A stretch of DNA of 64,000 nt from Amyelois transitella (Eukaryota > Arthropoda > Insecta > Lepidoptera > Pyralidae): positions 1,798,001-1,862,000 of the forward strand of contig NC_083513.1 of NCBI RefSeq assembly GCF_032362555.1. The letters are read 5' to 3'. Shown in pieces: positions 56,133-64,000 of this stretch (position 1 is the stretch's first letter; every line of letters starts with the position of its first letter). The translations under genes were made by a program, and so were the position numbers. The notes below the pieces were generated by a model. The model worked only from the letters and a program-made list of their open reading frames with translations, made no database searches and was not told where the DNA came from.

Positions 56133-57824
56133 TCTACAATTTTGTGGTACCATAATACGGTCCACGTGCTCCAATAGGATTTGAACCCACATGTACATAA
56201 ACAAGTGTAGATAAAGCCAGTATTGATTAATCTAAAGGTCATTGTAACTTCCTACTTTAGGTACTTACCTTGACTCATGATTTCGTGATGATATTGTGAT
56301 GCAATGACATGAAATTACATGCCATCACAGAGCTCAGACGTCGCGCCGGCCGCTGCAGTGTACTTTGAGACCTGATGTCATGGAATCCTCTGAAGTCGTA
56401 TGCTGTGGCTATTAGTCACAGAATTCGGAATAATATAAGACTAAATCTATTTTTTTTTCTAAATAACGTACATACTACGGGGTAAAAGTTATGATAGTGA
56501 GTAATACTTATTATATCGATAATTAGCTTATGGCTGCAACTTTGCCCACGTGGTCTTCTCCCCTTTTTCTTCTCTTTTTTCGCAATAAAAACTATCTTAG
56601 ATACTTATAGGTTCTTCCTCAGGGTCAACTCTATCTCTGTACCAAATTTCATCTAAACCGCTTCAGTGGTTTCGGTGTGAATGCGTAACAGACAGACAGA
56701 GATTTTTTTGGATTTATAATAATTAGTAGTGACTTGGCGGCAGACCCCGGGCTCCTCCCGCGGAAGTATACAACATCAGATACAAACGCCGTTGGATGAT
56801 ACCTAATGGTAAAACTTGGGCGGCGAGCTCCTTATAATAGGTCCTTATAATATTTTAATGTGTTGGTTTATTCCAATTTGGTCACCTGAGTGATCTTTAT
56901 TGAAAGTAATGACAGTGACAGAGGAAATTTTACTACTGCTATTCAAATAATTAAGTACATCGATGTCGGCGCCAGTACGACCTAACAAACATTACGCGAC
57001 TTTGATCCTATCTACTCGTAGTTTGATTAGGTACGTCATACATCACCCCATATGTCAATTTTTATGAAATATTGATAATTAGTGTGTGGGAAGATAAAAC
57101 GTATCCGCATCCTATTGTTATATCTTTATCGGCAATCAGTTCCGATATTTTAAACCACCAACGCGAAAAGAGGGGTGTCATACTAGGTTAACTTGGGTAT
57201 TACTAAGCAAGTGCTAAATGGCATGAAACTCTCCCATTCATACGTGCTCTAGGTTTTGTTCTCACCTTCTCTTCACTTTGACCGGTTAAAGGAGACACTC
57301 CATAAAATTTAAGAAAATAAAACCATAAATAATGACTAATTTTTTGTTTAATTTTCACAAAATCACCATTCAGTTATTCAGGGTGTGTTGAAAACAAGAA
57401 AGAAAAGAAGCGAGGGAAACGCAAATATTTCTCAGAAAAAATCGGATTCTGTAGTGCTAATGAAATCATAGTCATGTGCTCGGGATAGTTAGAATGGAGT
57501 CCGTTCCGGCTAATATTTAAATCACAGTTTAAATTTCCATTCAATGGTTATAGCTAAACATATCACTTTTGGGGAAAACTCGCCTCACACATTTTCCTGG
57601 AACAAACCTCAGCGCGAAGTTTGTTAAATACCTACATTTTTAAAGCAAGTACCTAATCGTATAATATATTCAATCGCATCAAGTGTTTGAACAACCCTAT
57701 CGACGCGAATCGCGCTGTCAGTAGCTCAGCAAAATATTATACGTCCAATTTTTGCATTCCGCGGTAAAATACACGGAACGCAATTTGTGAATATTCTGAT
57801 AGCCCAATACAAAAACACCATTAT
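56133..57824. other. non-coding interval between Tigger and the MADF gene
   Basis: 1.7 kb of AT-rich DNA, with a fragment of a lepidopteran repeat at about 56600-56730 (accaaatttcatctaaaccg, then aacagacagacagag). The right part should include the 3' UTR of the minus-strand MADF gene. No open frame resembles a known protein. Confidence 0.6.
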
Positions 57825-59315
57825 CTAAGACGGTGGCTGTGGTTGCATGTGCTCCTGAAACGGGGTGTTTTCATCTTCGTACTGCTGATGTGTCTGTTGG
57901 GCTACTATGAATATAGGTGACCTCACTTTCCTCGGCACGGGCGACGGCGACGAGGAATAACTTCTCTGCGTGTTGCTACTCTGCATTTTGGCGCGAAACA
58001 TGATATTGTCTATCTCATGCATTGCTACGTCACGCTGATGCTCGTCTAGTTTCCTCAACTTCTTAGCTAAAAGCTGACCGTACAAGTCATACTCGTCCAT
58101 ATCCCTTTTCTCCCCAGTATTAAACGTGGCCACTGGATTATCAACCTTTTTCGCATAAGACATGGTGCTTTTAGTAATAGACGAGACTGGCTTGGTGGGA
58201 CGACCCATGTTTCTATCTACTAAGCCCATGGCTTGGGTGGTGTTGTCTGGTAAGGGTGGTGTTGGATGTGAAAACACCTCAACGTTGTTGAAGAACTGGA
58301 AAGAAAATAAATAATGTGAATATTGTGTGCATTTGTTTGTGATATACCTACCTAGGTGTTGTTATAACACAAACACATATAAAGTGGCTTGGTTTATCCT
58401 GATTCTGTCAGTGAAAACGAAAAGTTTCCGTAATATGTAGGTACTTAAGTATTTGCTTACATAATTCTGTTTCTTTATTATTTCGATTTAAAAAAATAAT
58501 AATTCATAGTACCTACATAAAGTATCCTGTTAATAGGTAATCACCTATTTTAAATAAGTACATACCTACTTAACGAACAATTGATCATAGATAGTCAAAG
58601 TAGATAGTCGGCAAATGTTATGAAACATTCATTTCCGGTAGGTACATAGGTACCTACTTCATTTGCTTATCCCAAAATACAGGATTAAAACTTTGACTTT
58701 GATATACCTACATATACCTCGCTATCTCTAATAATAATATTTATTCATATTTATCACATAAATACAATTCCAACTTCCGAGTTTGCGCCATAGCGCACAG
58801 AACAGAATCGGTAGTTCCGAGTATTTGACCAATAAAAGTAAACCAACTCCCAATATTTTCGACACATGCGCGATTGGCGCAACATTTGACCAAATATGCT
58901 GCCTAATGTTTGTAAACAATCAACAATTTAGAATCTATCTTCCGAATTACCTAATTACATTTTTTTTAAGTTTGTTGAGTGAGCTTACCTCGTGTTCCAT
59001 TTGATTCGTGCTATCACATTCATATTTCCCGCTCAAAAAACTTTCCATTAGAGGATATGCGAACCACGTCGTATGATAAGCCTCCTGGCATTTCTTCTTT
59101 TTATTAAAATGCATTCTAAACGAAGTCATCAGTGATTCCTTTTTCTTTTTAAGGTCGGTGATCGCGCAATTTATACTTAGCGACGATTGTATTCTCACCC
59201 AGGCGTTATTAACTTCACCTCTATTACGGTGATGCGGATGTTTTGGATCCCATAGATGCTGTTCTCTTCGATACAGTTCCAAAAACTCTAGAACAACATC
59301 ATTTGTCCAAGACAT
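57825..59315 (-). CDS. MADF-BESS domain protein (Adf-1-like)
   Basis: Putative sequence-specific DNA-binding protein of the insect Adf-1/MADF-BESS group. Two exons, 58989-59315 and 57825-58295; 798 bases, 265 residues, joined in phase 0. Exon 1 carries the MADF domain (about residues 7-95: VVLEFLELYRREQHLWDPKH, VNNAWVRIQSSL, TSFRMHFNKKKK, TTWFAYPLMESFL). Exon 2 carries a likely BESS motif (DLYGQLLAKKLRKLDEHQRD then VAMHEIDNIMFRAKM) and a Gln/Pro-rich tail. The start is the ATG of MSWTND; the frame is open further upstream but without an ATG. BESS motifs mediate protein-protein contacts. No member name can be given. Repeats are absent from its single intron. Confidence 0.87.
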
Positions 59316-61826
59316 TGTGAGAATTCTATTTCTGTCGGCACTAAATTGTAAGCAATCTTGACGTCCGGTCACTCTATGAGGCGGAGCGGTACTGAGTTCG
59401 TCAGCCAATCAGATGTCCCCGTCTATCCAATGTTTGTTTATGAGTATGTTGGCCTCGTTCCACAAATTATGCGATCGATGTTCGCTATTGGCCTGCCACC
59501 TTGGCGGCCAACCAAATGATTCACAACACACAACATTGTGAGAGAGATGAAAGAAAATTGTACCTAACTAATTTATATTTTAATTGTGAAGTCCAAATAT
59601 ATTATGTACCTATTTAGTTCTATAATATACTTAATATTAAATCACTAGGCAAAGAAACTACCTAAGTAGGTGTATATCTAAACTTTTCGAGTTAATCGGG
59701 TACAAAAAAATATTACTGGAACCTAGGTACTTACCTAAAAAAAGAGAACCTACAACAAAATTAAGTGGATAAGAATTTCTTCAAATACAGACAGAATCTT
59801 CTTTTCAGGGTTCTCTAGTATTTAAACAAGGAACCCATAATAGTTTCACCATGACTGTGTGTCTGCAGTTTTTCTGAGAGACTAGGTAGGTGAATGTGGC
59901 AGCAACCTGTAATTTAGTTAAATCCTAGGTTATTTAGTGTGGTACCATACCTTTAACTAAATTATTGCTAATAGCTTATTCCTTTAGTCACCGAAGTACA
60001 TAGGAAAGAGATGAATTATTGCTCCGATTTGAAAGCGGTTTTCTCAGATATATTACGCTAGTTTAACTTAAAAACTGGTTTACAAAAATTCTTCCTCTAA
60101 GGGGCAATAGAAGGGGTCAGCTTTTTTAGTGACTTTTACGGAGAACAAAACCGCGGGCATCAACTAGTAGAAACTAATTCTTCACTAATGAAAGAATAAT
60201 TTAGAACTTAGATTTTTTAGATTGAATTGAATTTCTGAACTGAAATTCGATCTGTGTTGCCATAAAATGTGTATTTAACGAAAAAGTATGTAAAAGTCGT
60301 TACTGCTGAGGCAGTACACCATTACTGTGATTTTATCTTGTGTCATAATAATATTGTAGCACCACTTTCAACTACACTCGCAATACAATAGTGACAGCAT
60401 GTGTGGTTGCTTTGGAGGTCGAAAACGCCCGACGACTTACGAATGGAGCCATAGAACACTTCAAATTCAAAACCAGAGATTAAAAGAAAAAATATAGACG
60501 CTCCGCGCACAATTTATAAAAATAGTAAAAGTGTGTGTTTTAACCCTAAAGCAAGAAGAACCCTGGCCAGGGCCTTAAAAGTTAACAAACAATAATTTAA
60601 GGTACGTGTTCTGCTTTTCAGATTCTCGCCTCTCGCTATTCTTCCACATAATCCTTTCGGCAATTTCTAATCTTCGCTTTAAACCAAAAATCCAGCGACC
60701 TCAATAATTTGTTTTTAATTCCAAAAGAGACAATGCATAGCACATAAATACAAAGTGACATGTACACAACAACTAAGACCATAGGTGGTTTAGAAGCAAC
60801 AAAACTAAACTTGTCAAAGTTAAATCTGATATGCAATATTTAGTTAATTCAAATTATAGTTCAAATTTCTTAAATACTATTTTAGGTATGTACCAAACAA
60901 AAATTATCTTGTTTTGGGTAAAATTAGCTAAAATCATGCAACATTGCAGCATATGTCAAATGTCAACAGTTCAGAAATCCTCTTTTTGTTTTGATTCAGG
61001 ATGCGAAAGTAAAACTTTTTTTTTACATTTAAATTATCGCGCTGACGGTGACTCAGAAGGCTGATCAAAGATCACCGGCTTGTTGCAATATATTATCAAG
61101 TGTTCGCAGCAACTGGCCAGTTTAACCAGTCGAGTCGAAAGAGTTAAAGTGTTTTACATTATTTGTGAGTGCTAGTAATTTGATATCTACCTACTTGCGA
61201 CCAGCGATCAAGGATAAAACAAGCATCTTCCATTCTATTTGAAAGTATTTTGTTTTTCAACTTCGTCAGAGGTAAGTTTCCGTTTTTAGATTTGTTAACA
61301 ACAGTCATGACTCGCGCAGGTTGTACAATCAGCATTTTGTCTTTCAAATATTCTTTCATTGTAAGTTTGTTTTTGTTAAAGTTTCTGATTGTACTTGGTT
61401 CAAATAACTGCAGTTGTAATTGCTTAGTTTTTGTAGTGGATGTTTAGAAATTAAATTTTTCACTAAGCAGTGTTTGTGTGCCAGTATAATTTCTGTTATA
61501 TTCAGATTTATTTCATCCAATAAGTGTTATAAAATTGACAGTAAATATCATTTAATGGAACAAAGATTTTTTAACTGATTATGTTGGAAAGTTATAGAGT
61601 ACCAACAGTACCTACTACTATCCAAATGAAAGTGAGCTTAACTTTTTGTCAAAGTTTTTGGACTATCAAAATTAACTTTCTCAAAGACTTGGCCTCTTTA
61701 GAATTACAGTCCTTACTTTAGAAACAGAAAACTTTTTGAAACCACTAAATTTGCAGGATTTTCCAGAGACCAGCATGTTTTTTCTTTTAACCCTATAACC
61801 ATAAAGAATTCATAAATTGATCACAG
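59316..61826. other. intergenic DNA between divergent MADF gene and perilipin
   Basis: 2.5 kb between a minus-strand and a plus-strand start. The left part should hold the MADF promoter. A possible non-coding first exon of perilipin ends at about 61164, before GTGAGT, with the matching acceptor at 61825-61826 directly before the ATG; this is an inference from splice sites only. One tiny open frame at 60399-60497 is listed separately. No SINE-A copy is present. Confidence 0.5.
60399..60497 (+). CDS. possible 32-residue small ORF
   Basis: ATG-initiated, stop-terminated frame reading MCGCFGGRKRPTTYEWSHRT and then LQIQNQRLKEKI. The N-terminus has Cys residues followed by basic ones, as in lipid-anchored peptides, and the end could be a short helix. 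It could equally be chance: nothing else supports translation, and no family is recognised. Confidence 0.2.
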   Translation: MCGCFGGRKRPTTYEWSHRTLQIQNQRLKEKI

Positions 61827-62925
61827 ATGGCAACAGAAGTGAGCTCATCCCCGTCAGCGATGCCCCAGCTACAGTCGGTGCAGAAAGCCATGGCACTCCC
61901 CACAGTGGGAGCAGCTGTGGGCCAGTTTGGAGCCATCTATACAAAAGTCAAGGGTAAGTTCATCTACTTTATAACTATAAATTGTAACATTACTGTATGT
62001 GTATGTATAAGCATTTTGGATAATTTTGAAAGTATTTTGTCAGTTAATTTTATGCATGTAAAAAAGAATTCCTTAATTTGATCTAGGTATAAAACAACAA
62101 AAGTACAAGAACTTTAAAATAGATTCTTATTAGATTACAGTCAAATGAGAATAAAACATATTTCCAGTAAGACTTTCTTCATAACATTTCTACTGGATAA
62201 TAAAACAAAATAAAAAGCTTATGGGTATATCTATCCTATTTGCTTCATCATTCATACATTAAATAAGTAAATAAATGCTTTACTATTAATTAAAGGAGTA
62301 GTAAAATCAGTACAAAGGCAGACTCATCCCTTTGTGAGATCTCTGTGTGGCTCCTGCTGTAGCCGTGTGGTTCCCTGCACCAATAGAAAAAAAATAGGAC
62401 AACTCCATTCTTTCTTTTTCGCACTTTCCCATGGATGTGGTAAAAGACAACTTAGGGATAAGCTTATATACTTGGGATTCTTCTTTTAAGCAATGGGCTA
62501 GCAACCTGTCACTATTTGAATCTCAATTCTATCTTTAATTCAAACAGCTGAACATGGTCTATCAGTATTTTCAAGACTGTTGGCTCTGTCTTCCCCGCAA
62601 GGGATATAGACATGATTAGATGTTATGTTATTGGGATCTCTTCCAGCCAACCTAATATTAAAACTTTAGGTTAACGAACTTATTTCTCACAGGTGTACAC
62701 TCCATCCTCGACTGGGCGCTATCCACAGCTGAAGCCAGCGTGACCCTCGCCGCCACCACAGCCGCCCCCTATGTGGCCACACCCTTAGCCGCCGGAGACG
62801 CGAGGATCGCAGCTGCCATAGACGCTTTGGAGAAGAGGGTGCCCCTCGTGACAGAAGAACCTAAAGTCATTATAGAGACCACCAAACAGGCAGTCATGTC
62901 GAGATTAACGCCTCATGTAACGAAG
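61827..62925 (+). CDS. perilipin (lipid storage droplet protein), 5' part, gene runs off the window
   Basis: Lipid-droplet coat protein that controls access of lipases to stored triglyceride, important in the fat body. Two exons are visible: 61827-61953 and 62693-62925, 120 residues, phases consistent. The PAT domain is recognisable: QSVQKAMALPTVGAAVGQFG, IYTKVKG, ILDWALSTAEASVTLA, then ALEKRVPLVTEEPKVIIETT, matching the order in Drosophila Lsd-1 and Lsd-2 (…LP.V…Y.KVK…WALSTAE…LE.KVP.V). The ATG directly follows an acceptor (atcacag), so a 5' UTR intron is likely. Remaining exons must lie beyond 64000. Which of the two insect perilipin types this is cannot be decided from 120 residues. A SINE-A copy occupies intron 1. 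Confidence 0.88.
62362..62622 (+). repeat. SINE-A copy in perilipin intron 1
   Basis: Diverged copy from gccgtgtggttccctgcacc to gacatgattagatg, ending about 70 bases before the exon-2 acceptor. Confidence 0.8.
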
Positions 62926-64000
62926 GTAAGTTAATTGATTCAGAACTAAGCTTCTTATTTGACCACACCCTTAGCCGCTGGAGACGCAAAGATAGCTGCT
63001 TTAAACGCTTTGGAGAAGTGAAAGTCTTGTGTGTGAAAGGCCCAGTTTAGGTGAAGAGGCAGAAGAGCCTTATATCATCATAGTGATCACCTTGTGGAAT
63101 GAAGAGAAAGAAGTATGTAGAGATCACGGCAAGTGGAAAGATGTAGTCTCTGCCTATCCCTCTTCACTTGCGTATCAGACGATTATCACAGATAATTGGA
63201 GGTAAACAAATTAATTTAGATAAGGAATTATTGACACTTATGTTAAAGGCATCAAAATTCCTGCAGCAGCTATCATAATCACATGATTTCAGGCTAGATT
63301 AAGATAACGTTTTTAGTGCAGATTATGAAGTACATACACACACACACACACACTTATGCGGTGGACAGGGTCAGTGGTCACAAGACTCGAAGTCACGTGG
63401 TCACATGCTTAAATGAATTTAAAGATGTGACGATGATCGAGATGTTATGTAAAAAAATGCAACGATTATAAATTATTCCCCTGATAAAATGTTATTAAAA
63501 TTGCCTTTATATCAACTTCACATAGCCTTTCCAATAGTTTTTGTGTTTAGGCTTAGATTATACCTTTTTCTTTTTCATTTTGTAACGAAAGTAATTTTGT
63601 TATCAAATAGAATTCAACATTAACTTAGCACAGGAAGGCTTTCTATATTGTTGCAATTGTTATAACAAGGTCATATAAGTAAGGTTAAATTAGTTACATG
63701 ATTTAACTGATAATTACCGACGCGTTATTAGCAATTCAAATCGTCAGACAATATTTCATAAACGTGTGTGTTAATATTTGAAAACAATTCAATTGTTCAT
63801 TGTTATAGAGGTTATGACGGCACAGTCTCAATACGAGACAGTGTTGGAAGCACAATAAATAATATTGTTTCTATATATATATTCACCTACCGCCCAAACC
63901 GCTGGGTCTAGAGATTAAAATTTGCTATGTAGATTTGCCTTATGTGGTCGAGGGGTGCACTGAGAGATGATTTTACGAAATAAAATTATCGGCATTTTTC
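62926..64000. other. perilipin intron 2, partial
   Basis: Holds a decayed copy of perilipin exon 2 (62960-63020), a SINE-B fragment (63090-63170) and a (CA)n microsatellite at 63333-63352. I found no further perilipin exon before the window ends. Confidence 0.6.
62960..63020 (+). pseudogene. relic copy of perilipin exon 2
   Basis: ccacacccttagccgctgga compares with ccacacccttagccgccgga in the working exon (62777 onward), and acgctttggagaagtg with acgctttggagaagag. It starts only 35 bases after the donor of exon 2 and runs into a stop (aagtga). It cannot serve as an in-frame exon. Confidence 0.85.

Noticed and set aside
58947-59408. Longer N-terminus for the MADF protein
   Set aside because: The frame is open to 59408 but begins with TTG. 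The first ATG (59313-59315) matches where MADF proteins normally start.
61159-61447. Overlapping frames upstream of perilipin
   Set aside because: No similarity to known proteins, no splice support; probably UTR or intron.

Overview
This window is nuclear DNA from an animal, almost certainly a moth or butterfly (Lepidoptera). Coding DNA is split into many short exons with GT-AG introns. Intergenic and intronic DNA is AT-rich and full of short interspersed elements of a lepidopteran type ending in TATG-rich tails, plus mariner, Tigger, Tc1, BEL/Pao and LINE remnants. No prokaryotic gene organisation, CRISPR array or operon is present. Gene identities come from recognising conserved protein segments by eye; exon borders come from reading splice sites and checking codon phase across every junction.

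Layout, left to right. (1) 562-10429, minus strand: FBXO9, F-box subunit of an SCF ubiquitin ligase, 11 coding exons, with an intact mariner in its last intron. (2) 11197-14255 and 15596-17973, plus strand: two tandem Pex11c-type peroxisome membrane genes with four matching exons each. (3) 17974-20542: non-coding. (4) 20543-52895, minus strand: EPG5, the autophagosome-lysosome tethering protein. I could assemble 39 coding exons, 6876 coding bases, 2291 residues, with consistent phase throughout. Its introns hold most of the window's transposons. (5) 53962-56132: a Tigger-type DNA transposon with an open 534-residue transposase. (6) 57825-59315, minus strand: a two-exon MADF-BESS DNA-binding protein. 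(7) 61827 to beyond the right edge, plus strand: the first two coding exons of a perilipin (lipid storage droplet protein).

The strongest unexplained signal is a recurring pattern here called exon echoes. At about ten exons in three unrelated genes, a piece of the exon, often including its 5' splice site, has been tandemly copied into the following intron. Three of these became minisatellites: about 72 bp x10 at FBXO9 exon 7, 97 bp x9 at EPG5 exon 26 and 172 bp x6 at EPG5 exon 17. Others are 2-4 copy duplications or decayed relics. In nearly every case the copies lie on the transcriptional 3' side of the working exon, whatever the strand of the gene.

The host genes act in neighbouring processes (ubiquitin ligase targeting, peroxisome division, autophagosome fusion, lipid droplet coating), but the sequence gives no evidence that they are co-regulated.
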